A stretch of 64,000 bases of DNA, taken from the NCBI GenBank assembly GCA_033398695.1, contig CM065804.1, positions 15,299,001 to 15,363,000 on the forward strand, read 5' to 3'. The first letter of the stretch is position 1. Every line of letters starts with the position of its first letter. The stretch is from Orobanche coerulescens (taxonomy: Eukaryota > Streptophyta > Magnoliopsida > Lamiales > Orobanchaceae). The notes below the pieces were generated by a model. The model was not told the origin of the DNA. It ran no database searches and saw nothing but the letters and a program-made list of their open reading frames with translations. Shown here piece by piece: positions 10,437-23,034 of the stretch. The position numbers and the translations under genes were made by a program.

Positions 10437-11830
10437 TCACATAAAGTCGCCTTGGATTCCTGGTGCCCATACTTCAATCCCTTCGCGGATCGGTTCTCGT
10501 TGAATCTTTGATGCAGGCGTAAGAGCTTCAACACTCAAGAGAAACAGTTTACGGCTCAAAGCATCGGCTACTACATTTGCTTTCCGATGATAGAGAATCT
10601 CCAAGTCGTAATCTTTGATCAATTCCACCACCTTCTCTGCCTCATGTTTAATTCTTTACATTGAAAATGTATTTGAGGCTCTTATGATCTGTAAAGATCG
10701 ACAATGAGTGCCGTCTGTATAATGTCGCCAAATTTTCAAGGCAAAGACCACAGCTGCTAGCTCCAGATCATGAGTCGGATAATTAACTTCGTACGATTTT
10801 AATTGCCGAGAAGCATAAGCAATCACTTTATCCTTTTGCATCAACACACAACCCAAACCCTGATTTGAAGCGTCGCTGCATACCATAAATCCGTCAGTTC
10901 CTTCTGGCAGCGCTAATATAGGTGCTATCGTCAGTCTCTTTTTAAGTTCGTCAAAACCAGCCTGGCATTTCTCATTCCACGCGAACTTTTGAGTTTTCTG
11001 TAACAGCTGAGTGAGCGGACGAGCAATTTTGGAAAATCCCTCTACAAAGCGGCGATAATATCCAGCTAGTCCTAAGAAGCTTCGGACTTCCTTCACGTTC
11101 TTAGGAGCTTCCCATCCCAAGATTGCTTCGACTTTCTTCGGGTCCACCTGAACTCCATCGGCTGATATCACATGCCCAAGGAAGGTTACTTCCTTAAGCC
11201 AGAACTCGCATTTAGAAAATTTTGCATATAGCTGTTCCTTTCTCAAGATGCTCAAAACCACACGTAAATGATCAACATGCTCCTCTGCGTCCCTCGAATA
11301 TATCAAAATGTCGTCAATGAAAACGACCACAAATTTATCCAAGTATTCCAAGAATACCCGATTCATCAATTGCATGAATACCGCAGGAGCATTGGTAAGT
11401 CCGAATGGCATCACTACAAATTCATAATGCCTGCATCGGGATCTGAAAGCGATTTTGGTATGTCCGATTCCTTAATTCTCAATTGGTGGTATCCGATCGC
11501 AAGTCAATCTTCGAGAATACCCTCGCCCTTGCGTTGATCAAACAAGTCGTCGATCCGAGGTATAGGATACTTATTCTTGATCGTCATCTTGTTAAGCTCC
11601 CCGTAATCAATACACGATCGGAGGGATCCGTCTTTCTTAGGACAAAGAGAACAGGCGCTCCCAAGGGGAAACGCTCGGTTGAATATAGCCCTTCTGAACA
11701 ATTCCTCCGGTTGCTTCTTGAGTTCATACATCTCGGTTGGCGCCTGCGATATGGTGCCACTGAAATAGGGGTTGCTCCAGGCTCTAATTCGATGGTGAAT
11801 TCCACTTCTCTTTGCGGAGGTAACCACAGT
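10437..11830 (-). pseudogene. pol: TE-B reverse transcriptase and RNase H, degraded
   Basis: The RT palm is in two frames: [17 protein letters not shown] and [10 protein letters not shown] near 11640-11530, then an open stretch 11414-10656 with [12 protein letters not shown], the catalytic [19 protein letters not shown] and GLAGYYRRF, continuing into RNase H ([35 protein letters not shown]). The RNase H end (ILYHRKANVVADALSRK) lies at 10631-10437 in another frame. The enzyme would copy element RNA into DNA in the cytoplasmic particle. Frame changes near 11500 and 10660 break it. Confidence 0.88.
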
Positions 11831-11861
11831 AGCTCGTCAGAAATATATCTCGAGAACTCAT

Positions 11862-12360
11862 TCACAATCGGAATAGACAGAGCTCTACTCCTTCCTCTTT
11901 CCTCATGGCATAACACCAAAGTCCATGACATCCTGTTTGATAATTTCTTGCTTTCATTGCTTTGATCAATTTCCCGAGCTTCGGTCTCCATCCTCGGAAT
12001 AAGTGTTCGAATCCGTCATCGGCAATGATGGAAATGACTCTCTCTCGGTAATTCCACGACTCCATAGCAGTTGAGCCAATCATCTCAGAAATTAAATCGT
12101 CACCGCAGATGTCAACTACAATAAGATTCGATGGCCAATCCCTTCCTTCTATAGATCTTGGGAAATCCCTAGCTTCTAGTGTTCCCACAATTTTCTCTCC
12201 GCTCGGTAATCCCACAACATAAGGTTCACAATTATACAAGCACGAGATGTTCAAACTTGTAACACGGTTCAAAGATATAAAAGAATGCGTAGCTCCAATC
12301 GAACAAGACACTAGCTGGTTGCAAAAGGATCTGAATCGTACACGATGCAAGCAGTGTTAG
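11862..12360 (-). pseudogene. pol: TE-B aspartic protease, degraded
   Basis: The frame contains CSIGATHSFISLNR, recognisable as the retroviral-type active-site region normally written D-S/T-G-A-THSF. The catalytic Asp is not present in the expected place. Downstream hydrophobic strands (LIVVDICGDDL) fit the fold. It lies between the zinc-knuckle end of gag and the RT, as expected. Confidence 0.7.
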
Positions 12361-12378
12361 TCGTCGAGATCTCCTCAT

Positions 12379-13553
12379 TTAAATGCAGGCGCGGAGGAAC
12401 GGACCCGGCCTTTGGATGTCTCTCTCTTCCCAACGTTCTGCTGCTGAAATCCACTCTGCTGCGTCTGGTTCACACTTGTTTCCTTGGGCCCAGCGGCTGA
12501 GTGCGAGCACCAAAGATCTAGTAGCGGCTCCACAAAAGGCCGCACGGTGCCCTTCTTGCCCACAATCGTAACAAGTCACAGAAGATGCGGGGCAATCACG
12601 TCGAATATGCCTGCTCGACCACAATTGTAGCATTTCTTTGATGCGTCAGAGGCTGATCTTTGTCAGGGACTTCTTTCCGCCTCTAGAAGGAAGTGGAGGT
12701 TTCTAGCCGAATAAAGGAAGGCGGCCCTTGCGGGCCCCACCACTCTTGTTTTACGCAAAGTGCCGGTCACCTTCGCCTCTTAGCCTCTGCTGATTTCTCC
12801 ACCGCCGCCTCTTTCATGTCGTAGGCCGGCGCTTTGTCTTGATCTTTATGCAACGTAGTACACTCGAATCCGGACATGTCTTCTTGAATCTCGGCTTCAT
12901 CCGCATATCAAAATGAAAAATCTTTTACGCCTCCGTTCGACCAAGTGTCGCACACAAGTCGGTGATGATTGAAAGTTTTAATTACATCATCACGAGATGC
13001 CTCCGAACTCTGTGGTGAGAAAAACTCTCGGATCTTCGCCTCTCTAAGCTGGACGAGGACAATCGTGCTTCCATCATTTGTTTGAATTCCGTCCAATCCG
13101 CATTATGATTCTCGGGTCGAATAGCCTCCCACCAATCAAAGGCCTCCCCGGTCGGAAAATCTTGGGCAATAGGAACCTTAGGTCCTCGGGACGATTAAGA
13201 CCCGAATATCTTTTCCAACTCCTTGACCGGTGATCCCAAGTAAGTGTCTCGGCAGATCCGTCAAATTTTGGCGGGTGCAATTTAACCACTTCCGCAAGCC
13301 ATCTGTCTCCCGGTTATCCTCGTGGTCTTTCTTGTCCCATCGGCTGCATGCGATCAACGACACAGGCGGCCCGATTTATTTGCGCCACCACTGTTGAAGC
13401 ACTCGGCATGTTAGGGTTTGCGTCATCATTCGCGATCCTTGCGCCCTCGAGAATGGGAATCGGTTCGACTAGCCGATATTTACGGGGTAGTTGCGGAATC
13501 CTCATGTCTCATGTTACCACGTCGCGTCACGACCGCGTCGCGTCCACGACCTC
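12379..13553 (-). pseudogene. gag: TE-B gag, degraded
   Basis: Gag pieces appear in several frames: an N-terminal part with an ATG at 13505 (an alternative ATG is near 13553), a capsid part with PPKFDGSAETLTWD near 13270, and a nucleocapsid with the zinc knuckle CYDCGQEGHRAAFC near 12580-12540. At least three frame changes separate them, so no full Gag can be read. Confidence 0.78.
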
Positions 13554-13801
13554 CTCTCAACATCACGTAAACGTAATTTCTCAATATACGAACAAAATTT
13601 TTGAAATAAAGTCCGTCAATACTCACAAAAGCGGTAATTAAGTAAAGCGGTAGTATAAGAGATTAAGAGACTTACAACCACGGTCCACATGGCGACTTGG
13701 TGACGGTGATGTTACAAGCGACCGTAAATCAAATAACGTAAGAGACCCAAATAAAACCCATTGCCAAGATATCCATAAATCTTAGCTCCGATACCATATT
13801 A
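13554..13801 (-). other. TE-B leader, primer-binding site and stem-loop
   Basis: TGGTATCGGAGC on minus (13785-13796) is the initiator-tRNA-Met PBS, five bases from the 5' LTR. It is followed by AAGAT-(8 nt)-ATCTT, a stem-loop in the same position as, but with a different sequence from, those of TE-A, TE-C and TE-I. The rest is short untranslated leader. Confidence 0.82.
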
Positions 13802-16124
13802 CGTAACACCCGAGATATTCGAATAATTACTGTAGTAAACCCTTTAAATAAGGATTTACAAGGCTAATTAAAAAGAAAAGTAAATACAAGACATCAATCT
13901 GCGAAAATTCAAGTTTATGAAAAGCGTATAAGCTGGTTCAACGGGTAATTAATACAACCATATCGAATTAATATCAAAAGGACACGCGTGCTCGAGTACG
14001 AAACCAAACCAAGACCACAAATCTCAATAACAATAAACATCATGAACCCCTTCGTCGTCACGTTGGTGCGTATTTGTTTCCACTCCTTGGCTACCCGAAC
14101 ATCAAAACAAATGTCCACCCCGAAGGGAATTAGCAAAAGCGATGCTAGTACAAGTATCATATTTAAACAATTCGAATATGCATCAACAATACACAACAAG
14201 ATACATCACGGACTTAGCTCTAGGAATCCGACAATGCGAATCTACAAGATTCCATTACACACTGGGTATTCCAATGATCCAGCGCCCTCGGCATAGATCC
14301 CAAGATGATCCCGTCGGACCAACACGAGGTGGAAATAACCCGTCCAATGATCCGGTGCCCTCGGCTAGATCCCAAGATGATCCGTCGGACTAACACGAGG
14401 TGGACATCCGATCCGGCGCCCTCAGCATAGATCGTACAACGTATACAAACACAACTCATGCATACACATATGCCAAATCATTATGTTCATCAACATGAAC
14501 ATATAAACACTATATAACGAATATCATGACAAATCAACGAAGTAAATATCATGTTCAACAACATGCATAATCATACGCATACTCCAAAAATACCGATTTT
14601 AACATATCACGATACTTGCCTCGAAGATGGCAAGAGCGATATACTTCAATGCTCTCGGCGCACTCGAAGGCCGCCTCCTCCGATCAACGTAACAAGCTCG
14701 AACCTTAACAAAAGGAACGATATACAAATCATCTCAAGTCGAACAATGGCCTAACAATTCGGCCTACGGCCGAAAAGCTCAAACTAAACAAGCTGCCTGG
14801 ATTGCTTAGCGCGCGCTACGTACTCTACGTAACGTGCGCTAAGGCTGACTATTAGCGTCGCTATCGTATAAGACTAGCATGCGCTAGCCATGAATAGCGA
14901 TCGGACTCACTGTCTCTAACGTACGCTACGTGCGTTTTGTCGCAACCGAACCTCGATAGCGCACGTTAACTCACACATGTTAGCGTGCGCTAATCTTGCA
15001 TGTGAGAATCGCAAACCCAGCTGGGTTGAATGGTGAAGAACTCATGAATCCTATGGTGATATTACAAGTTATCCTTGGGCATATCATGCTAATAAGGTTT
15101 GTGGAAGTCCTATGATCATGAGATACGAATATACGGATAGTTATCTCCATATCATAATTCCTCTACGATCTTCAAGAAATAATCTAAGTTCCATCGTCTT
15201 ACGTTCCAAAACACATGATTCCAACGTATACAACGTATCAACTGGGTAATATCCGATTACTTGATCATAAATCGATTTAAACATGCTTAGGAGTCCTTAT
15301 AATAAGATGGTTCAAAGGTTCATTCGATATATAGTACCGATACATCAAAAGTATCCTTCTAACCTGTGATGACCGATAAAAACGAAATACTTGCTATCCA
15401 AACATGATTCAAACTTCCTTAGGAACCTTACTAATCATTGGTGAAGAATCACCTACCTCAAAGTAGTGAAGAACACGGATGAAAATGAAGCAATCCAACA
15501 CGAAGGCTTGAGACACCAATCTCGATGATATATGATCTTCAATCTCGAACTAGGTGGTTGATACGAAGTGTTTAGGACGAATGGAGTTATGTTTCAAGTG
15601 CAAGAGTTCGGGTTATGGGGAAGAAAGAAGCGAATTCACGAATAGGATCTTTGTCCTAATTATAATAAAAGGCTATTAGCGAGCGCTAATCCCTGTACGT
15701 ATCGTGCTCTAACGGCTCACAGTATAAATTGAACTCGGCACTTAGCGTGCGCTACGCATATACCTGTAGCGTGCGCTAAGGCGTTGACTCGGCTTTTCCT
15801 GAAAGCCGTCCAGGTACATCCGACACGATCCGACAGGGGTCCCCCGGCCAGATCTCACCTACCGCATGTCTCAATCAATCTGACCACGCATAGCGTGCGC
15901 TATTTACACTCTGTAGCGTGCGCTATGAAACCATGCTAGCGTACGCTACCCTTAGCCTGTAGCGTGCGCTACATGCACGAAATTTCAACCTTTTAAATCA
16001 CATACACGAAATTATATGCTCGACGACATCGGATTATGAAATACGGAGAATAGTACTCATACAAAAGTACAATCATTACAATATCACAAGTTCCAATTAC
16101 ATAACAGAAATCTCGGGTATTACA
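13802..16124 (-). repeat. TE-B 5' LTR, complete (2.3 kb)
   Basis: It starts CGTAACACCCGAG (TG changed to CG) and ends GGGTATTACA. It contains a GC-rich tandem repeat (14271-14436), palindrome arrays at about 14805-14993 and 15675-15974, and a TATA-like box near 15655-15668. It supplies the uninterrupted sequence that proves the TE-A insertion point. Confidence 0.92.
14271..14436 (-). repeat. Tandem repeat in R/U5 of TE-B LTR
   Basis: About 2.5 copies of a 65-70-bp unit containing GATGATCCGTCGGACNAACACGAGGTGGA-like sequence. Related tandem repeats occur in the LTRs of TE-C (18566-18700) and, on the other strand, TE-I (49637-49855). Confidence 0.8.
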
Positions 16125-18565
16125 ACCATGATATGGAATATACACTAAATGCGTATGGTTATTAATCATATTTTCAAAACCAGTTTGAAATCATATAGTC
16201 TCGTCAAGAGGACAAATTTTCGAAAATTCTTTCAAAATTTTCAGAACTCAAAACATAAATTTTTGGTAAGACTGCAAAATCAATTTTCGAACCAACCGGC
16301 TCGCTCGTGTCAAGTTCTCGATAAAAATTCTTTTCAAATACACACGATTAAATAAAATGGGATTTATGCAAATGCTTGACCATATCCATACTCCTGTATA
16401 ACAATTCAGCTTGTCACCAAATTCACTGATATTCCATCGGAAAACCACACGATGAAATTCCAAAATCTTAATATATAGACTCTGATAAAAGTCTTCCTCC
16501 ACCTACTACTATAGCGTCAATCTTTAATCCATCCTGGATCACCTCAAATATGATATGACAAAAGCGTTGAAACAATTCAACAAATCAAACACGGCGAAAG
16601 ACTTCGAGAATTTCCATTTGAACGATAAATCAAAACCCGAAGGTAGTGATAAAGTAGATAAACAATTGATAACGTGTTTTACAAATCTCGGGAGTTTTAG
16701 AAAACAGGAAAGTATTTTGAAACATTAGGGTCTCGGCCCGTATCTCATTCCACATTACAAGAAGTTTAAAAGTAAAAACTCATTTCGGACCCCAAGTCAC
16801 GAGTTATAAAACCATTTCAAAATCGATTGGGTCTCGGCCCAAAATCGTTTTCCGTAAAACATCGATAAGACATTCATTTTGAAAAGTATCATTTTCAAAT
16901 GCTCAAAAGCGATTTCATGTATCACAAAATGATCTATCATGACTACATGTTTTTCTCAACCATCCACAACCTTCTCCCAAATGCACAATTCCGTTCCAAA
17001 ATCTACTCAACATACTGATTTCCAAAATCATAGTTTCTCAAGATCATCAATCCTGTCCCACTCTGACATCTCATACTGTAACGCATGATATCTGCTGAAT
17101 CTCAAAACATATCAACTTAGAACGGCAATAAATCTCAATGAAATTCAAAAATCCAAATACTTAGAGATCGTGAAGCCGACGATTCCCCGTGATACTGGCA
17201 CATGTCTCGACTCTAGAAAATACTCGACATGGATATTTTCAAAACACACGTTTGCCAAATCAGTTCGACTCAAGAACACAATACATCTCATTACAGAGAA
17301 TCTTGTTAACATCATTTGGAAAAGTTATAACAAGCCCAGTACGATACTGGCAAATCCGATAATGCACAAGCCTGAGTGAACAACAAAGACTCACGGCTCT
17401 AATATTTGTTAATCGACAACTCGAATGACGCAACAAAAACACGACCCAACTCGACCCAAATGCCTAGGTTTTCTCAACCTAAGCTCCGATACCATATTCT
17501 GTAACACCCCCAGAGCCGACCGGGAATATTACAGCGCCATGGGCCCCGAGATGGAACCCACAAGGCTGAAGGAAATTTTCGCAAACATTTACAAAAGCCC
17601 AAGAGGCTAACGACGGTACTATCTTTTAAAAACATTCGAAGACTTTATAAAACTCGTTTATCAAAACCGTCGTAATATCTCATTTGAAACCACAAGGCCC
17701 GAAATGCCAAAACCCAACAGTTTAGAAACATACATACGTTAAGCTATAAACACACGTGCATTGAATAGATTTAGAAAACGATTTCCAAAGTAACCTAAGT
17801 TACCGGATACCAATAGGTCATTTAAAAATACTCACGCAGCGGATAAAGACAAACAATTAAAATACTCTAGCAGCGGAAATACAAAAAGCATTGGGAACTC
17901 AATACACAAATACATGCCTTAGCGGTATCCTCAGGAAGCTCATCTCTTCACGACCGCTACAAGCTCGATACTCCAAGAACCTAAAAAGAAATCCCACGGG
18001 GTCAGCCATAATATCCAACAATGATAACTGTCACATCACGTTAGTAATTACACACCAATGAGTATACAACATAAGAATACGACCAACGTAATCTTACCGC
18101 CATAACTTTGCTTACTCAACCAATTCCCATCAGAATAACCATTATCACATTTCACATCCTGTACTCGATTAACCAATAAACTCGAACATAATATACATAT
18201 TGTACCTCAACAATACTCAAGATTCTTAAAGCTGTCATAACCAACTCACGATATGGAAATATACCAGTTCTGACCAATACGATCCCTCAAATAACATAAT
18301 CAAATCCCAAGACGATAACCGATTGTCCATCAAGGACAAATACCAAAAGAAATATAGAACATACCTCGAGATACGAAATACCATTACCATCACGTCAGTC
18401 TAATCCGAGATCAGATCAACACAACATACGGACATGGTCCTAACACAAGACCTACAAATGCATACTCATATGACAACGTCAATATGATCACAACAATAAC
18501 GACAATGTATACTTATGGCAAACCCATAATATACATATGCACAACAACAATACATATGGTAATCC

Positions 18566-18700
18566 AATGATCCAGTAGCACCTGACTATAGATTCCCATG
18601 ATGATCCGTCGGACCAACACATGGTGGCATTACATCCCGGCGATCCAGCGCACCACTATAGATTCCCATGATGATTACGGACCAACGCATGGTGGACATA
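18566..18700 (-). repeat. Tandem repeat in R/U5 of TE-C LTR
   Basis: Two copies of a unit containing CTATAGATTCCCATGATGAT followed by CGGACCAACNCATGGTGG-like sequence. It is homologous to the repeat in TE-B at 14271-14436. Confidence 0.7.
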
Positions 18701-20261
18701 TGACAACAATGCACAAGCGCACGGAACAACGATTGCACAATACCACGACAACAACAATGCACAAATGCATGACAACAACGATACACGAATGTATCACGAC
18801 ATGATCGACACAAATGACGAAATGATTAAAATACTTGCTCCGAGTCCTTGAGAGCAATCTCGATATCTAAACCATCACTAACCATTATTACGAATATTCA
18901 CCGATCCAAAACATCACGGACGGTAGATAATTCACGTTTTGTCAATACCATGATGTATCCTCGATAACAAGTATACCAACGACAATTGTAAATCATATAC
19001 ATTATGATTTAAATTCCCGAAACTCGAATACCACCTATAATTCCAAATCTCCTGTGATTACGATTATAAACAATGCTATACGAATTATAAGCGAATGGCG
19101 AAACCATTCATTAAATATTATAAAGTGAGCAAGTAATAACTTGCCTCGATACCGATACGATGATGAAGCCGCTACCGATCCATGATGCCTTCATCTACGG
19201 GCTCCTCGGCCCCGACCGAAGCAATTCACGAACATACTCGAACATGACCGCAACATACGGTTATACTCACCGATCAATAATCTCAACCTATTGAAATAAT
19301 CGATTAACATACAATCCGATAACGATCAATAACCGACGTAGCCAACCAATCAAACTCAACGGCTCAACAATACCTCAATCATACACAAAACCAAACAATA
19401 CAACTCAAACCAATCAAACACGAATTCAAGACAACACTACGATTCCACATTCAATCTTAAATACTTACAAGTTTCCTCCTTGTATATTCGTAATAAAACC
19501 AATTACCGATTATCATCATCAATCCGGACAATCCGATTAATTATAGATAATCATATTCCAAGTTCCACAACTTATTCGAAATCACATTCAAAGTCCCCAA
19601 ACGGCATAATCCGATGTGTTCTAACATCTAAACAATCCTTATTCACAATTCAAGGGGTATGTAATCATGTTCTTCAACATATACACTTCTCATAACATCA
19701 TGGATTTCAACAAACTATCAAGAACATTGAGATTACTACGATTCCACAATCATAACGACATAATCAAGGTATTTGATCATCAATTCATTATCCTCCCTTA
19801 ACAAAATTCCCATAATTACCAAGAATAATCATAACACAATCTATTCCATCACCATTCATACGAAAACATGTAGAATTTCCCAAGTTCTACTCATTGAGGC
19901 ATTTCATCGAACACTTTGAAGGCATAATCCAATTCAATCATTTTAACGAAGAAATACTCGAATTTGTTCCACAAAACTTCAAGGATAATGTATAATCTCA
20001 AGAATACAACAAGGTTCCATCAATAATCTGAGTTAAAACGAATCCATTCGGCCAAATCATCAAGAAACTCCAAAACTATCCAAAACCAAGTGTTTAGGTG
20101 TTCTTACCTTCGATCCGGATGGAAGATGATGTTAATCCATGATTCCAACTTCCAAAACATGTTGCTACATGATGTTATTACTCAAATCCATCAACTTTCT
20201 TTGAAGAAATCGCGAGGCGAGCGAAGAAAAATGAAAAATTCGGATATGACTCGGTCGAGGC

Positions 20262-20271
20262 CTTAAATAGC
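20262..20271 (-). promoter_or_regulatory. TATA-like box of TE-C LTR
   Basis: GCTATTTAAGG on minus, about 19 bases downstream of the first TTACGTGCGTAA palindrome. Assigned by position relative to the array, as in the other LTRs. Confidence 0.5.
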
Positions 20272-20288
20272 CGGACAACTGCCGGGCA

Positions 20289-20830
20289 GCTTACGTGCGT
20301 AACCGGCCATGGCGAAGTCTCTGCCGAAATGCGGCATCATTAAATGCATAGCGGCACTGGATTACGTCGTGGCGGCCCGCTACGGCCGTGGCAAGCCCGC
20401 GCCTTACGTGCGTAATCGGCGATCCTAGCCATCCTGCGAGTCGCTGCCGGCCGTGATCGGCCACCCCACGAGTCATCGTCGATCATGCTCGGCCATTCCA
20501 GCGAGTCACGACCGGCCATGCTCGGCCATCCAGTCATCTCGGCCACGACTCGGCCAACCGCCCATGCGTCGTAACACTTATTCCGTTGCGTCGTATCGTC
20601 GTTGACTTGCTACGATATTATGGTCGTGTTACGTCGTAACACGTCACCGTATAACGTCGTAACACGTGCGTTGACTCACTGTCAACATCCTCGCCGAAAG
20701 TTTCCGACAAGGTCCCACTGCCGACCATGACTCGGTCTTGTCAGATGCCCTCGTTACGTCGTAATACCTTAGCCTTAACGTAACCGTGCCGATCTTATGT
20801 ACGTTAGCTCACCTTGTTAACGTGCGTAAT
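20289..20830. repeat. Palindrome region TTACGTGCGTAA in TE-C LTR
   Basis: TTACG-TG-CGTAA occurs at about 20290 and 20403, with a TTAACGTGCGTAA variant near 20817. Between them are many GTCGTAAC/CGGCCA words. This region fills the slot held by TTAGCGTGCGCTAA in TE-A and TE-B. Confidence 0.75.
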
Positions 20831-21133
20831 AATTTCATACTTAGCCAATTTCAAGCTATTACCTTTGTCTCGACATACGAAAACACATATACACTTCTTG
20901 AATACATATCGAATCGATAACATCCTTATACGATATACTCTATATCGAAAATCGATAACACGATACACAATATCCTCAAATGCAACTGTCGACAAGATAC
21001 GACAATTATACCGATACTGACATCTCAGTCCTTTATTTATTTATTTTATCCATACTGTACAGATTCCACGCTGTACAATATAACTCGGATAAAATAATAT
21101 CAAACAACAGTAGTAGAAATTCTGGATATTACA

Positions 21134-21185
21134 GAGGAGAGGGTCTACGGCGTGTAATATCCCTGAGCGGATTTGGGGGTGTTAC
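21134..21185 (+). mobile_element. TE-D: 52-bp tip of a plus-strand LTR
   Basis: The sequence GAGAGGGTCTACGGCGTGTAA...GGGGGTGTTACA matches the 3' tip of the TE-I LTR (50716-50762, 56473-56521). It is what remains to the right of the TE-C insertion in an older LTR of opposite orientation. Confidence 0.75.
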
Positions 21186-21434
21186 AAGAGGAACCTTGCA
21201 TGGTCGTGGAGTTCGATGGAACCGACCTCTACGATCATGTCTTGTGCGCGAGCGACATCCCGTCTGATGGTCTACGTCTCGCGACTCACTTAATTGTGAG
21301 GGTCCTCCGTAGGCTACGTTTTGCCTCGCACTGTAGCGATGGGGCGGACGATCTCAGCCTGGAGGAGTCCTTGCATGTAGCGTCGTCGGATTAATTGACT
21401 TCGCGACCGTGGCTTGTTAGCACTTTTCTGCCTG

Positions 21435-21791
21435 GGACCGACATGTTAGATGACGGACCTTCGAGGGCATACGTTGTGACAGGGGGTGGGACGCGTTGCA
21501 TTGTTCGGGTCCACCATGTTAGATGATGGACCTTTGAGGGCGGGCGAGTATGTACACAGATCTGTTTTGGAGGGTCCTTTGGCTACGCCCCGCCTCGTAT
21601 TTAAACGAAAGGGTGAGCGATCTTCGTCCAAGGGAACCTTTCATGGACGGGTTGTCGATTCCATCGACCTCCAGAGCCATGGATGCACTTTTCTATCTTG
21701 GATCGTCATGTTAGATGGCGATCCTCGACGGTATACGTTGTGTTGGGGAAGGCGATCGCTTGCCTATGTCCGTCATGTTAGATGACGAACT
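21435..21791 (-). repeat. Four hairpins with invariant loop in TE-E 3' region
   Basis: Hairpins at 21435-21459, 21508-21532, 21700-21724 and 21767-21791 each have 10-base arms around GTTAG (CTAAC in element sense). Arms differ between hairpins but remain mostly complementary, e.g. GGTCCACCAT/ATGATGGACC and GGATCGTCAT/ATGGCGATCC. They come as two pairs, 73 and 67 bases apart, inside a roughly 265-bp duplicated unit. Confidence 0.8.
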
Positions 21792-21936
21792 TTAGAGGGC
21801 GAGCGAGTCATCCTCTTTTTGGAGGCGTTGCTTAGGAAGTAGCCTTTGGTTTACTTTGTCGAAGCGAATCACTTGGGGAGAATTGGAAAATCTAGTTAAG
21901 CACTTTGCACATTGAATAAATGAATACAGAGTGTTT

Positions 21937-23034
21937 CTACTGATAGTACTTCTTCAAATGGATGACGTTCCAGGGATATTGGTCTGGAGTGCCGTCTGGG
22001 TGTTGGAGCTCGTAAGCTCCTTTGGTTAGCCACTTGGACATCCTGAATGGGCCCTCCCAATTTGTACTAAATACTCCCGTGTGGGTCTGGATCTTCTTGA
22101 GGACTAGGTCGCCCACTTGAAATCGCCTTTCTTTGACCTTTGAATTGAAGAACTTTTCGGATTTCCTTTTGTAGATCGTGTTTTTCATTTCTGAGGTCAG
22201 TTGATGTTTTTCGAGCATATCCAAGTCGATTCGCCGAGCTACATCATTGTCTGCCGTCAATTGTTGCGCAGTTCAGTGGCTGAGGATGGCGATCTCCGAT
22301 GGGATCACTGCTTCTGTTCCGAAAGCGAGGGCGAATGGGGTTTCGCCGGTTGAATTTCTTGTCGTCGTTCGGTAGGACCACAAAACATCCAGGAGATCGC
22401 TCGCCCAGCGCCCTTGCTTGGATTCGATTCGGTCTTTAATCGTATGCTTGAGGATCTTGTTTACAACCTCTACCTGCCCGTTTGTTTGAGGGTGGTAAGG
22501 GGCCGAGAACAACTTTTTTATTCCCCATTTCTCGCAAAATTGCATAACTTCCAAACCGTCGAACTGCTTTCCGTTGTCGGAGATGATGGCCTGAGGTAGA
22601 CAGAAATGGCAGATGATGTTTTTACAAATGAACTTAATTACTTTCGCTTGGCCGATCTTGTTGAGTGGTTCGGCCTCTGCCCATTTTGTGAAGTAATCGA
22701 CCCCCATGATGGTGAATTTACATCCCTCTGCTGCTGTAGGCAAAGGACCGATGAGGTCGATGACCCATTGGGCGAACGGCCACGGACTATACATAGAGGC
22801 GAGCTGCTCGGGGGAGAGCTTGATGTTCGGGCCCATTATTTGACACCTGTGACAAGATCGGGCGTAGGCGATCACGTCCTTTCGCAGGGTAGGCCAGAAA
22901 AAACCCTGCCTAGTCATCTTGTGGATGAGGGCTCGCTCTCCAACGTGATTTCTACAGATCCCATCATGGATTTCGGATAAAACAAGTCGGCCTTCCTCCG
23001 GCGTAATGCACTTGAAGAGAGGAAGGATGAAAGC
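21937..23034 (-). pseudogene. pol: TE-E integrase
   Basis: Domains in order: an HHCC zinc-binding domain (EIHDGICRNHVG...CHRC near 22970-22830), a DDE catalytic core with IDLIGPLP, VDYFTKWAEAEP, IISDNGKQF and PYHPQTNGQVEVVNK, so all three acidic residues are present, and a C-terminal domain (VGDLVLKK...WEGPF) ending at 21937. The enzyme would insert the cDNA into host chromatin. One in-frame TGA at 22273-22275 interrupts it after AILSH, and another at 23035 separates it from the upstream part; both look like CGA-to-TGA changes. Otherwise the frame is open. Confidence 0.9.

Larger units (their letters stand above)
7532..16124 (-). mobile_element. TE-B: Tekay/Del-type chromovirus LTR retrotransposon (Ty3/gypsy)
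   Basis: The LTRs at 7532-8973 (truncated by the TE-A insertion) and 13802-16124 (complete, 2.3 kb) flank a 4.8-kb interior with decayed gag, protease, RT, RNase H, integrase and a chromodomain, all on minus. The gene order and a chromodomain after integrase identify a chromovirus; the C-terminal motif VEEATWETEDGM fits the Tekay/Del group. The right flank is ACCAT (16125-16129), the expected TSD, whose partner lies left of the window. The terminal TG of the right LTR reads CG at 13802-13803. Confidence 0.9.
16125..21133 (-). mobile_element. TE-C: LTR retrotransposon, leader and 5' LTR only
   Basis: A PBS (TGGTATCGGAGC on minus, 17483-17494) and stem-loop lie next to an LTR at 17500-21133 (TGTAACACCCCC...GGATATTACA). 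The 1.36-kb sequence left of the PBS (16125-17482) is AT-rich leader without a gene; it ends where TE-B inserted. gag, any pol and the 3' LTR would be left of the window. The right flank GAGGA (21134-21138) is the expected TSD. Confidence 0.82.
17500..21133 (-). repeat. TE-C 5' LTR (3.6 kb)
   Basis: No internal LTR boundary was seen between TG at 17500 and CA at 21133, so I read this as one LTR. In element sense: U3, a palindrome region with TTACGTGCGTAA (20289-20830), a TATA-like box (20262-20271), then a long R/U5 with tandem repeats at 18566-18700 and ACAACAA-type simple repeats around 18700-18800. Confidence 0.78.
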
